A stretch of DNA of 64,000 nt from Flammeovirgaceae bacterium BBD 1991-12. Its GTDB lineage: Bacteria > Bacteroidota > Bacteroidia > Cytophagales > Cyclobacteriaceae. Of this stretch, positions 1-8,149 are shown piece after piece. Both the position numbers and the translations under genes were made by a program. The notes beneath the pieces are model-generated. The model saw only the letters and a list, made by a program, of their open reading frames with translations. It was not told the origin of the DNA and searched no databases. Location: contig LYSV01000043.1 of the NCBI GenBank assembly GCA_001657315.1, forward strand, positions 1-64,000. The letters are read 5' to 3'. Position 1 is the stretch's first letter. Each line of letters begins with the position of its first letter.

Positions 1-770
1 TATCATGGAGCAGTAATGGAGGTGAAACACAATGGGAATTGGAATATGGGGTAGCAGGATTTACACAAGGTCAGGGTACCAGGGTTTTAACTTCCACCAA
101 TCCGCACTCATTAGCAGGGTTGTCTGCAGGTACAGATTATAGGGTCTATCTTAAAGCTGTTTGCGGTACAAATTCCGGAGATAATGATAGTCCATGGGTT
201 GGGCCACTGGATTTCACCACACCGGTTTCATGCCCGGCGCCTTCTGATTTTGTTATTGACGAAATAGCGCCTAATTCGGCTAATCTATCATGGATAAGTA
301 ATGGAAGTGAACCACAATGGGAATTGGAATATGGAGTAGCAGGATTTGTACAAGGTCAAGGTATCAGGGTTTTAACCTCCACTAATCCACATATTTTAGC
401 AGGGTTATCCGTAGATACCAATTATGAGATATATCTTAAAGCTGTTTGCGGTCCGAATTCCGGAGATGATGATAGTCCATGGGTAGGGCCACTGGATTTT
501 GTTTTAATTGGACCATTAGGTAACTCAGAAGTTAGTATTGATAGATTTGAATATTATCCTAACCCGGTAAACAATAAATTAATCATTGAATCAAATGAAG
601 AAATAACAAAGGTTGAAATTTATAATTCGGCAGGACAGCTAATTTCTATAAAACAAGATACGTTTAAAGAACAAACTGAAATTGATTTTTCTGATCTGTC
701 ACCTGGTATTTATCAGATTCAATGCTTTTCTTATGACAAGCGACAGCTATTCAACATTGTAAAAAGGTAA
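1..770 (+). CDS. Fn3-repeat surface protein with type A T9SS tail (5' partial)
   Basis: The reading frame is open to the left edge, so this is the C-terminal end of a longer secreted protein; about 255 residues are visible. It shows one incomplete and one complete fibronectin type III-like unit that are near copies of each other, with a period of 285 bp (95 residues; both carry SNG(G/S)E.QWELEYG and AGLS..T.Y.(V/I)YLKAVCG). The last ~80 residues form a Por-secretion tail, starting near YYPNPVNN and ending with SPGIYQIQ and a basic terminus. In this family the tail directs export by the type IX system and attachment to the cell surface. The repeats suggest an adhesin or an exoenzyme's accessory modules; the catalytic or binding part lies outside the window. 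Family call is secure, substrate unknown. Confidence 0.85.
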   Translation, partial: SWSSNGGETQWELEYGVAGFTQGQGTRVLTSTNPHSLAGLSAGTDYRVYLKAVCGTNSGDNDSPWVGPLDFTTPVSCPAPSDFVIDEIAPNSANLSWISNGSEPQWELEYGVAGFVQGQGIRVLTSTNPHILAGLSVDTNYEIYLKAVCGPNSGDDDSPWVGPLDFVLIGPLGNSEVSIDRFEYYPNPVNNKLIIESNEEITKVEIYNSAGQLISIKQDTFKEQTEIDFSDLSPGIYQIQCFSYDKRQLFNIVKR

Positions 771-1433
771 GCAATTAATTTTAAGCTTCATAATACCGGG
801 TTGAAACAAAAGGATTTCTAATCATGGCGCTCCTTTTGTTTTTATTATGGAAATCGGAGTAACTCGGGAATCCGTCTGGTAAACTGCACCACTGTGTTTT
901 GTTTTCGAAAGATATATTGCAGGGCAACAAATCGCTGGTTTTATTAATTGGATAATCAGGTAGTTTGTTTAGGGAGGCATACAATTACTCGTCCTTGGGT
1001 ATTATCTGGATAACCTTAATTTTGTAACAACCAGATGGAAAAATCCCGATAAACCTCAAGATTTTAGTTTTAAATGGACTGATCAGAAAAAGGCTATTAA
1101 TTGTCGAATTAATAGCTCAAAAGAATGGGAAAAGAATTCAGCTCCATTTTTTGAACTTAAAGATTTGATTGTCAACCAAAGAATGAATAAACGAGTTATT
1201 AGGTCTAAACAATATGCAGAGAGATCTCATCAATTGAATAAATCAAAATACTTTTCCAGTCTGTTCAAATCCACCTCCATTAAAAAGTTCGATTTAGTCC
1301 AGTCATCCCGACATAAAGGGACATTTCGTCAAAATTTTGACGAAATGTCCCTTTTTCATTGCCTCGTAAATGTCTGAAATTATGGACTTCACATTAGCAT
1401 AAGAGGTCAATGTTTACATGTGGGAGGGTAAGA
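771..1433. other. Gene-poor stretch with a possible gene remnant
   Basis: This 663-base gap between the surface protein and the serpin has no convincing complete gene. From about 970 to 1260 the + strand holds a frame of natural-looking composition (includes GYYLDNLN, RWKNPDKPQDFSFKW and KEWEKNSAPFFELKDL), but it has no proper start and stops just upstream; it may be the tail of a decayed gene that I cannot name. A 40-bp perfect palindrome sits at its downstream end. A 67-codon minus-strand frame at 781-984 has no recognisable features and I do not call it. Confidence 0.35.
1315..1354. repeat. 40-bp perfect palindrome
   Basis: Two 20-base arms, the left starting AAAGGGACATTTCGTC, are exact reverse complements with no spacer; the centre is AAAATTTT. 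Two further T follow the right arm. It could fold into a strong hairpin acting as a terminator for transcription from either side, or be a member of a dispersed palindromic repeat family. Confidence 0.85.
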
Positions 1434-2678
1434 TCATTCAATTTCCGGGTCGATCAATTTACCTGAAAACAAGATGGTGTTGCTGTTTCGTTCTCTGATG
1501 AAGAATAGAAAGGGTCGGTCCACCCGCAATACAGGAGGAAGAGAGGTCTCAACTATCTCTACTACGGTGGCGGCGGCGGCCTCACTTCCTGATTCATTCA
1601 CTTCCAGAAATGACTGGTGGATCACCCTGCTAATGGCCAGATTCAAATCTTCCTCAAATAACCTTGACAGATCTGCCTGCCCTGTGAAAGCTACTCCCAT
1701 ACCCATAGCAGCCAGGTAATCGTTGAGTAGCTCCTTAAATTCAATTTTAAATTTAGGCAGGTACACTTCCAATGTACTTTCGCGAGTATCCTGAAGCATT
1801 TTTTCCATGTCAGCAATAGTAAATTCGTTTACAACCTGATCAATAAGGGAGGGATCATCCGGCATGATAATAGTAAATCCGTAGGCCCCGTTGCCATAGG
1901 GAATATCGATTAGCCGAAGCTTATTTTCATTATCATAGCTGCTCCGGTAGGTGACTGCATCTGCATACATGGTGGGTACTTGCTTCACATTACCATCGGT
2001 TAAGGTAAAATTCCTGTTTTCAGTTTTATCAGGATCAAACTGAACGGACCAGTTAGCTTTAAAATATATGGCGTTGATCAGGTACATTACTGCATTTGGT
2101 GGAATAACATCCAGCATGTCCTTAATTTTCCCATTGGTTTCATGCTCTATCCAATTGTTGATCAAATCCAGCGTAGCCGGGTCCGTAAAATTCGCTTCTT
2201 TTACTTCTGCGCTATAGAATTCTCTCAGAAGATCCTCAAAAGATGAAAGGATGGTCAACTCCTGTTTATACCAGGTGGAATTGGCGACATTAAGTGTTAC
2301 TCCCCTGTCCAACCCATAGATATAGGCCACCAGATCTTTATACGTCTGATTGATCGTTTCATCACTCAGGTTTTTAAGACCAATGACTTCTTTGATGGCT
2401 TCTTTGGTCTCACCATTTGCACCGTTCAACGTCATGGATAATGCCGTGCTGATACTAAAAGGGGAAATAAAGACATTCTGATCTTCATAGGCCGCATTGA
2501 TCCCGGATAGCATATTCATGGCAAATTCATTGGAGGCATGAACTATTTCCTGTTCATTACTGGTTAACGGACGAATTTCAGGATCCGGTTGGACATAGTC
2601 ATTATTGCTGCATGATATCAACAATGAAAATGATATGGCTGCAAAACAAAATCGTGTAGAGTTCAATATTGTATTCAT
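1434..2678 (-). CDS. Serpin-family protease inhibitor, lipoprotein
   Basis: 414 residues, the normal size for a serpin. An N-terminal lipoprotein signal ends at Cys23 (LLIS-C), so the protein should be anchored in the outer membrane or inner membrane leaflet. The fold is recognisable by FISPFSISTALSM near the start, NAIYFKANW in the middle and the C-terminal FLFFIRERNSNTILFSGK. The reactive-loop hinge GSEAAAAT (residues 364-371) fits the inhibitory consensus with small residues at P12-P9, so real inhibition is likely. Counting from the hinge puts a Thr-Ser bond at P1-P1', which would favour elastase- or subtilisin-like targets, but loop register is uncertain. Known bacteroidete serpins such as miropin protect the cell from host or self proteases. 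It stands alone, with no obvious operon partner. Confidence 0.95.
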   Translation of the reverse strand: MNTILNSTRFCFAAISFSLLISCSNNDYVQPDPEIRPLTSNEQEIVHASNEFAMNMLSGINAAYEDQNVFISPFSISTALSMTLNGANGETKEAIKEVIGLKNLSDETINQTYKDLVAYIYGLDRGVTLNVANSTWYKQELTILSSFEDLLREFYSAEVKEANFTDPATLDLINNWIEHETNGKIKDMLDVIPPNAVMYLINAIYFKANWSVQFDPDKTENRNFTLTDGNVKQVPTMYADAVTYRSSYDNENKLRLIDIPYGNGAYGFTIIMPDDPSLIDQVVNEFTIADMEKMLQDTRESTLEVYLPKFKIEFKELLNDYLAAMGMGVAFTGQADLSRLFEEDLNLAISRVIHQSFLEVNESGSEAAAATVVEIVETSLPPVLRVDRPFLFFIRERNSNTILFSGKLIDPEIE

Positions 2679-2933
2679 AGGACACTAAGGTTTATCTGGT
2701 CAAAAGACACCTTAGAACAATGAAACGTTGTAATGACCTGGTTTATTGATCAATGTATACTCCTAAACTTTTCCAACCAACGTTAAAATATTGAATGGCA
2801 TGGAAAGATACTTTGCGGATGAAATTATGTAAAAGCCTGACATTTGAACACAACTAAAATATATTCGGACACATAAGGCTCTTTGCTCCTACTGAATTTT
2901 GTAAAGCAGTTTGGAAATTAAAAATTGGAAAAA

Positions 2934-3833
2934 ATGAAAATTACGCTTACAGGTTCACTGGGACACATCGGGAAACCATTGACACAAAAGTTAATTGAAA
3001 AAGAACACACGGTTACGATCATTAGCAGTAATCCCGCAAGAAGTAGGGAAATCGAAGGATCAGGAGCCATTCCTGCTATTGGCACATTACAAGACGTCAA
3101 CTTTTTAGCTTCCTGCTTTAAAGGCGCTGAGGCTGTCTACACAATGGTTCCTCCTGCGAATTATTTCGATCATGACCTTGACTTGCCCGGGTATTACCAG
3201 GAACTTGCAAATAATTATGCGGAAGCCATCAGGCGAGCGGAAATTCAACGTATTGTAAACCTGAGCAGTATTGGTGCGCACCTGGATAAAGGCAATGGGA
3301 TTTTATCGGGTACATATCATGTGGAAAATATCCTTAACAATCTACCAGAGGAAGTGGCAATTACTCATATAAGGCCTACGGAATTTTACTATAACTTATT
3401 TGGTTTTATAGACCTGATCAAGAGCCAGGGGATAATGGCAGGCAACCTGGAAGAAAGTGACCTGAACGTGTGGGTATCACCTAAGGATATCGCGGCTTGC
3501 GTCGCAGAAGAAATCAGCGCTCCATCATCGGGACGAAAAGTGCGGTACGTAGCAAGCGACGAATTGACCTACAAAGAAGTGGCAGGTATTTTAGGTTCAG
3601 CGATCGGGAAGCCTGAACTGAAATGGGTAATGATCCCGGACGACCAATTGCTGCAAAGCTTGGAAAGTGCCGGAATGCAGCCAGAAATAGCCAGGGGAAT
3701 GGTAGAAATGTATGCTGCAATCCATAGTGGATTATTATACGAAGATTACAAACTGCACAAACCTGAAACATTTGGCCAGGTGAAAATGAAAGATTTTGCT
3801 AAAGAGTTTGCAGCAGTCTTTAATGCAAAATAA
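2934..3833 (+). CDS. NmrA-like NAD(P)-binding oxidoreductase
   Basis: 299 residues from the ATG at 2934; a TTG three codons upstream (2925) is in frame but less likely. The N-terminus has the dinucleotide-binding GxxGxxG (TGSLGHIG, residues 6-13) followed by a long extended SDR fold. The pattern of AVYTMVPP, NLSSIGAH and the HIRPTEFYYN segment is that of NmrA/TMR-type proteins that bind NAD(P) and act as quinone or isoflavone-type reductases or redox sensors. The classical YxxxK active site is not clear, so a sensor role is possible. The next gene, an AraC-type regulator, starts 8 bases after its stop and is probably co-transcribed, which suggests an autoregulated stress or detoxification pair. 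The substrate is unknown. Confidence 0.8.
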   Translation: MKITLTGSLGHIGKPLTQKLIEKEHTVTIISSNPARSREIEGSGAIPAIGTLQDVNFLASCFKGAEAVYTMVPPANYFDHDLDLPGYYQELANNYAEAIRRAEIQRIVNLSSIGAHLDKGNGILSGTYHVENILNNLPEEVAITHIRPTEFYYNLFGFIDLIKSQGIMAGNLEESDLNVWVSPKDIAACVAEEISAPSSGRKVRYVASDELTYKEVAGILGSAIGKPELKWVMIPDDQLLQSLESAGMQPEIARGMVEMYAAIHSGLLYEDYKLHKPETFGQVKMKDFAKEFAAVFNAK

Positions 3834-3841
3834 AGAGAAGT

Positions 3842-4747
3842 ATGCAACCCTATAGAATAAAAACAGTCAGTCAGTACCATAAGCTTAGAGGATTACCCGG
3901 ACCAGCACACCCGCTGATCAGTGTCTTCCGTATTGAAGAGATTACCAAACTTAGGGATGATGAACCTGATCACATCATTCAGGATTTTTATTCGGTTGCA
4001 TTGAAAAAAAATGTTAACTGTGCGTTGCACTACGGACAGCAGGAATATGATTTTGATGAAGGTAAGCTGTTTTTTATCGCGCCTAACCAGGTCTATTCCA
4101 TTCAGGCAAAAAATAATCTGACACATTCGGGCTGGTTGCTACTTATCCATCCCGACTTTTTCTGGAATACTTCCTTAGTGAAGAAAATCAAACAATATGA
4201 GTATTTTGGATACTCCGTGAATGAAGCACTTTATCTGTCAGAAAAGGAGGAAGAAACAATTGTTGGTATTTTGCAAAGCATTGAGGGAGAATGCCATTCC
4301 AATATCGACAAATTCAGCAAACCCGTTATTATTTCCCAGATTGAATTATTACTGAATTATGCTGACAGGTTTTATCATCGGCAATTTATAACACGGGAAA
4401 AGGAGAATCATCAGATTTTAGTCCGGTTGGAAAAATTACTGACTGATTATTTCAATGACGAAAACCTAATTAGCAATGGCTTACCATCAGTCCTGGATAT
4501 CTCTGATTCATTAAATGTATCGCCCAACTATTTAAGCGGTTTACTTAAAGTTTTAACCGGAAAAAGCACCCAGCAACAGATCCACGATAAACTGATCGAA
4601 AAAGCAAAAGAAAAACTATCAATCAGCGAATTATCAATTAGCGAGATCGCTTACGGGTTGGGTTTTGAGTATTCACAGTCATTCAGCAAATTATTTAAGT
4701 CAAAAACCGGCCTGACGCCCTCAGAATTCAGGCAATCTTTCAATTGA
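3842..4747 (+). CDS. AraC-family transcriptional regulator
   Basis: 301 residues. The N-terminal two thirds is a cupin-like sensing domain of the kind found in bacteroidete AraC regulators (for example FDEGKLFFIAPNQVY). The last ~100 residues hold the double helix-turn-helix: NVSPNYLSGLLK is the first recognition region and SISEIAYGLGFEYSQSFSKLFK with GLTPSEFRQ the second, which are the diagnostic family motifs. It lies directly behind the NmrA-like reductase, same strand, and likely regulates that operon in response to a small effector. No ligand can be predicted. Confidence 0.92.
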   Translation: MQPYRIKTVSQYHKLRGLPGPAHPLISVFRIEEITKLRDDEPDHIIQDFYSVALKKNVNCALHYGQQEYDFDEGKLFFIAPNQVYSIQAKNNLTHSGWLLLIHPDFFWNTSLVKKIKQYEYFGYSVNEALYLSEKEEETIVGILQSIEGECHSNIDKFSKPVIISQIELLLNYADRFYHRQFITREKENHQILVRLEKLLTDYFNDENLISNGLPSVLDISDSLNVSPNYLSGLLKVLTGKSTQQQIHDKLIEKAKEKLSISELSISEIAYGLGFEYSQSFSKLFKSKTGLTPSEFRQSFN

Positions 4748-4890
4748 CAACAAAACACTACCGTCAACAATGGCCCTGAATGAATGTCGTTTGGATCCGT
4801 AAGGATACTTTGGCGCACCTGGAAAGTACGCCATGCAAACAGTCACAAACCATTTCATATTCCAGGCGCTTAACTGGAGTTTTAATTAAA

Positions 4891-4949
4891 ACTTCAATTA
4901 GGGATATAATAATATTTACTATATTTACTTCAATTAGTAGTTATATCCT
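4891..4949 (+). promoter_or_regulatory. Direct repeats in front of padR-type gene
   Basis: ACTTCAATTAG occurs at 4891-4901 and again at 4927-4937, 36 bases apart start to start, in a very A+T-rich leader that ends at the ATG of the PadR gene. The interval is also bounded by an inverted GGATATAA / TTATATCC pair (about 4902-4909 and 4940-4947). PadR proteins commonly repress their own promoter, so this is a plausible autoregulatory operator; the exact box is inferred. Confidence 0.45.
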
Positions 4950-5282
4950 ATGAAAAAGAACAGACTTGGAGAATTTCAGGAGCTTGTGTTAATGACTGTG
5001 ATCGTGCTTCAGGATGATGCATATGGTGTGGAAATACAACGCAATCTTGAAGAAAGGCTGAAGGAGCGATTGAGTGTCGGGGCCATCCAGACAGCGCTTA
5101 AGAGAATGGTGGAGAAGGGTTTTTTAACCTCTGAGTTTGGCGAAGCTACAAAAAAAAGGGGCGGTAAGCGGAAGCGTATCTACAGTGCTACACCATATGC
5201 CCGTCAGGTACTCCAGGAAATGAGGGATGTAAGGGCGCAACTGTGGGATGCCATGCCCAGATTCGGAACGAGCCAGGCGTAA
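4950..5282 (+). CDS. PadR-family transcriptional regulator
   Basis: 110 residues, typical of the short PadR-s2 type. It begins LGEFQELVLMTVIVLQDDAYGVEI, continues with VGAIQTALKRMVEKGFL (winged-helix recognition region) and GGKRKRIYSATPYARQVL (wing and dimer helix), the standard family order. In Cytophagales such genes usually precede a large FtsX-type ABC permease whose export activity they control. Here only a 45-codon stub of that permease follows, so the regulator may have lost its normal target and be drifting. Start chosen as the only ATG with a complete family N-terminus. Confidence 0.93.
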   Translation: MKKNRLGEFQELVLMTVIVLQDDAYGVEIQRNLEERLKERLSVGAIQTALKRMVEKGFLTSEFGEATKKRGGKRKRIYSATPYARQVLQEMRDVRAQLWDAMPRFGTSQA

Positions 5283-5283
5283 T

Positions 5284-5421
5284 TTGAAAAAAAGCACCCG
5301 ACATAGCGCACTACCCTACTGGCCTTTAAAACTCCTCCGGCATTTCATCAGAGCCGAATACCTGGAAGAGATCGAAGGGGATATGGAGGAGAAGTACAGG
5401 GATAATGATCGACTTATTTAG
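5284..5421 (+). pseudogene. Truncated N-terminus of FtsX-type ABC permease
   Basis: One base after the PadR stop, a TTG opens a frame of 45 codons that reads PYWPLKLLRHFIRAEYLEEI then EGDMEEKYRD and stops. This matches the prefix domain that begins the large (about 800 residue) permeases normally encoded directly after such PadR genes, where a W-x-L-x-L-L-R-x-F segment is followed by EYLEEIEGDL.E. The rest of the permease is absent; the following ~150 bases carry only stops and an inverted repeat. I infer a deletion that removed the transporter and left its first exon-like stub. Confidence 0.7.
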
Positions 5422-5503
5422 TTTAACTGTTTCTTTTTGTGTCTTTTGATTTTGCCTGCACAGGAAGACATCATGATCTTTAGCAAAATAAGTAGGGTAA
5501 AGA

Positions 5504-5534
5504 CAAGACCAGAGGCATAAGATCTCTGGTCTTG
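5504..5534. terminator. Hairpin downstream of SDR gene
   Basis: CAAGACCAGAG (5504-5514) and CTCTGGTCTTG (5524-5534) are exact reverse complements around a 9-base loop. It lies 44 bases beyond the minus-strand SDR stop codon and could end that transcript, although the following T tract is short. Confidence 0.5.
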
Positions 5535-5577
5535 ATGGGACTGTTGTTGATCGTTTTTCGTTTTGACGGAAGCTCAA

Positions 5578-6435
5578 TTACTCCATTGATTCACTAATGA
5601 TCTCTGTTGAGGTCCCCAACTGTTTGTTGTCGTCCATTTCAGCCTGAATTCTTTCGATCTTTACTCCGGCATAATGGTATGCGTCCTTACCCAGGAACAG
5701 ATGTACGGGAGGCGCCTTTTGCTCACTTACATTGATAAGCACTTCCGCCGCTTTTTCCGGATCATTGGGTTGGTTGCCATCAATTTGATTCAAATGAGCC
5801 TGTTCCGTTTCGCGGGCGGACTCATAGGCTGCAATGGGATTAGCAGGTGTTTTCACCGAGCCTTTTGAAAGGAAACCGGTTCTAAAATACCCGGGGTAGA
5901 CCAGGGTGATATGAACATCAAATCCTTTCATCTCTTCTGCCAAAGCTTCGGTAAATCCTGCTACCGCAAATTTTGTTGAACAGTAAACACCAAATCCGGG
6001 AAAACTACCAATATAACCTCCGATGGAAGATATATTGAAAATGTGACCGGATCTTTGCTGGCGTAAAAAGGGTGTTGCATGACGAATTACATTGAGGGAG
6101 CCAAAAACATTCACATTGAAACTGTTTTTGACCTCTTCATCGCTCAATTCTTCCAATGTTCCGGTTTGACCAAAACCTGCATTGTTGACCACCATGTCAA
6201 TTCTTCCAAAATGATCAACTGTTTTCGCCATCACTTCACTTACATTGTTATCATCGGTTACATCCATTTCCACTGGGAGAAATGTGTCCGAAACATTACC
6301 TATTGTTTTGATCAGAGATCCAGCCGAACGAGAAGTAGCTGCAACATGATAACCCTCTGACAGGAGTTTTTTTACCAGGGTAAAGCCCAGACCTCTGGAA
6401 GCCCCGGTTACAAACCATACTTTCTTTGTACTCAT
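5578..6435 (-). CDS. SDR-family NAD(P)-dependent oxidoreductase
   Basis: 285 residues, classical short-chain dehydrogenase. The cofactor motif TGASRGLG is at residues 10-17, NNAG follows near residue 90, the catalytic Ser is in NISSIGG and the catalytic pair is in YCSTK. The basic residue after TSR suggests NADP preference. The C-terminus is extended by about 35 residues compared with minimal SDRs, as in bacteroidete proteins annotated as oxidoreductases acting on unknown ketones or aldehydes. Upstream on the same strand, after a 225-base spacer with a nested inverted repeat, is an AraC regulator; the pair may be functionally linked. The substrate cannot be told from sequence. Confidence 0.92.
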   Translation of the reverse strand: MSTKKVWFVTGASRGLGFTLVKKLLSEGYHVAATSRSAGSLIKTIGNVSDTFLPVEMDVTDDNNVSEVMAKTVDHFGRIDMVVNNAGFGQTGTLEELSDEEVKNSFNVNVFGSLNVIRHATPFLRQQRSGHIFNISSIGGYIGSFPGFGVYCSTKFAVAGFTEALAEEMKGFDVHITLVYPGYFRTGFLSKGSVKTPANPIAAYESARETEQAHLNQIDGNQPNDPEKAAEVLINVSEQKAPPVHLFLGKDAYHYAGVKIERIQAEMDDNKQLGTSTEIISESME

Positions 6436-6533
6436 AGTCTTTTTGTTTTTGATTATGGTACAAAGATGGGTTTGATACCTCTCCCCTAATTATATTATCC
6501 AAATCACAACTTATCAAAATCAAACCTACCGGC

Positions 6534-6666
6534 CATAGCCGTCAGGCTAAGCGATTTTATGTCCATTGCTCACCCCTAACCCCTAAAGGGGAAACCAAAC
6601 GCGTGATGGATTGCCCCTTTAGGGGTTAGGGGTAGCGCTGGGAAGCCCTCAAACTGACGGCTATGG
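6534..6666. repeat. Nested inverted repeats (REP-like element)
   Basis: The inner pair has 20-base perfect arms, ACCCCTAACCCCTAAAGGGG at 6572-6591 and its reverse complement at 6614-6633. An outer pair CATAGCCGTCAG (6534-6545) and its reverse complement (6654-6665) encloses it and reaches into the stop codon of the AraC gene. The inner CCCCTAA / TTAGGGG palindrome resembles short dispersed intergenic repeats seen in many Bacteroidota genomes and may double as a terminator. Confidence 0.8.
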
Positions 6667-7578
6667 ACGGCCGGTCAGGCTGGCATTCCTAAATGCGGAA
6701 GGTGTGACTTTCTGATGTTGTTTAAAAAATTTGTTAAAGTGAGTTACCTCGTTGAAGCCAAGAGCATATGAGATCTCTGAGATATTCCAGGAGCTGTGTT
6801 TCAGTAAGATCCGTGCTTCCTGCAGGACACGGTCCTGAATAATTTCCGATGTCGGCTTCTCCGTAGTCTTTTTTAAAGCCCTGTTTAAATGATTCACATG
6901 AATGGCCAGCTGATCGGCAAAAGCTGAAGGCGAGCGAAGATGTAATCGTTGACCGGTATCATCTATTGGAAATTGTCTTTCCAGAAGCTCCAGGAAAATG
7001 GCAGTGATCCTACGGGATGCATTGGGTTCTTTTTTCCCGGGTTTCGCAGACGGATGAAGCTTCATGGCCTTATGGATCAATTCAAATACAAGGGTCCGCA
7101 GAACATCGTATTTGTGAATGTATTCAGAATTAATTTCCTCGAACATCCGCTCAAAGATCATGCTTACCTCATCCGCCTGCTTTTCTGATAACTCAAAGAT
7201 GGCTTTGCCATCAGGCTGGAAAAGTGTGTAATCATCCAGGTTGCCAAAACGATGAAAAAAGGAATCTGTGAAAACACAGAAGTATCCGGACTGTATTTTA
7301 TCAATTTCTTCCCAATTGTAAGGAACCTGAGGATTGGCAAACAATAAAGCCCTTTCCTTTATTTCTACTGCCTTGTCAGCATAGTGGACCTTACCATTCC
7401 CTTTGATGAGACTTATTTTAAAGTAGTCTCTTCGACTATAGGGCACCGGTTTGGCATTTGCGCCGACAAATGGTTCTAACCTGAATACATTGAAGTGCCC
7501 GATCTCCTTACGGATACTGTCTGGCACCCAATTAAGCTTGTGCCTGTAAAACTCCTCGATGCTTTCAATTGAATTCAC
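6661..7578 (-). CDS. AraC-family transcriptional regulator
   Basis: 305 residues. An N-terminal cupin-type sensor (FRLEPFVGANAKPVPYSRRDY, ALLFANPQVPYNWEEI) is followed by a C-terminal AraC domain with IHVNHLNRALKK (first helix-turn-helix) and NISEISYALGFNEVTHFNKFFK then KVTPSAFR (second). The motif order and length are typical. It is transcribed toward the SDR gene and away from the peptidase remnant, so it may regulate the SDR enzyme. The effector is unknown. Confidence 0.92.
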   Translation of the reverse strand: MNSIESIEEFYRHKLNWVPDSIRKEIGHFNVFRLEPFVGANAKPVPYSRRDYFKISLIKGNGKVHYADKAVEIKERALLFANPQVPYNWEEIDKIQSGYFCVFTDSFFHRFGNLDDYTLFQPDGKAIFELSEKQADEVSMIFERMFEEINSEYIHKYDVLRTLVFELIHKAMKLHPSAKPGKKEPNASRRITAIFLELLERQFPIDDTGQRLHLRSPSAFADQLAIHVNHLNRALKKTTEKPTSEIIQDRVLQEARILLKHSSWNISEISYALGFNEVTHFNKFFKQHQKVTPSAFRNASLTGRP

Positions 7579-7616
7579 ATTACAAAATTATAAAAATCAA
7601 ACACACCTGATCGGCT

Positions 7617-7960
7617 TTAACTGTGAAACCTCTCCTCTGTTAAGCAACAGCTCCCAGCGTGCGGGAGCAATTTGATCCCGGACCTGACCAGGGCGGGATC
7701 GGCGAAATATTCTGTGAATCCCTCGGAAAACCACTGTCTCTTACTTCTTTCAGGCCCATTGATCATTCTGACGTTCCAGAAATGGAATAATTCATGAGCA
7801 AATTGATGGGCCCAAATTATTTTATTGTGACTGCATAGAGGGAATTTCAATGAAAATGCATGGCTGGTTGTATACGCTTCTCCGTCGTTTTGCTTAGATG
7901 GGAATACCGTGATCAGGTAATTTGATTTCGGGGTTTGGAGAAACATCTCAGGATACTGTC
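7617..7960 (-). pseudogene. Remnant of M61-type (glycyl aminopeptidase-like) metallopeptidase
   Basis: A 109-codon frame (7617-7946) carries HELFH, the zinc-binding HExxH motif, followed by FWNVRMINGPERSKRQWFSE and GFTEYFAD, where the second Glu is the third zinc ligand. That arrangement is characteristic of M61 peptidases, which are normally 500-600 residues. Here the frame is cut by a stop just upstream of residue ~-6, has no N-terminal beta domain, and ends after LVRSGI in a sequence unlike the family. It is therefore a core fragment of a lost gene and very unlikely to be active. Confidence 0.7.
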
Positions 7961-8149
7961 TATATCACATGAGGGTTTAGTGGTAGTGATTGACTTTCAC
8001 ACTTTCTGCCCGACCCAGGGAAAGTTTTTGACTTTTTTTCAAATAGTATATGTAAAATTGTATATTCTCCGTAATTTACATTCAAAATCCAAAATTGATC
8101 CTACACCACAGGAAATCAACATATTACCCGAAATTTAAAATATAGAAAA

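Noticed and set aside
781-984. 67-codon minus-strand frame
   Set aside because: No start context, neighbour or family resemblance.
1165-1377. 70-codon plus-strand frame over the palindrome
   Set aside because: Its second half is formed by the perfect palindrome and its start is arbitrary; only a decayed-gene remark is justified.
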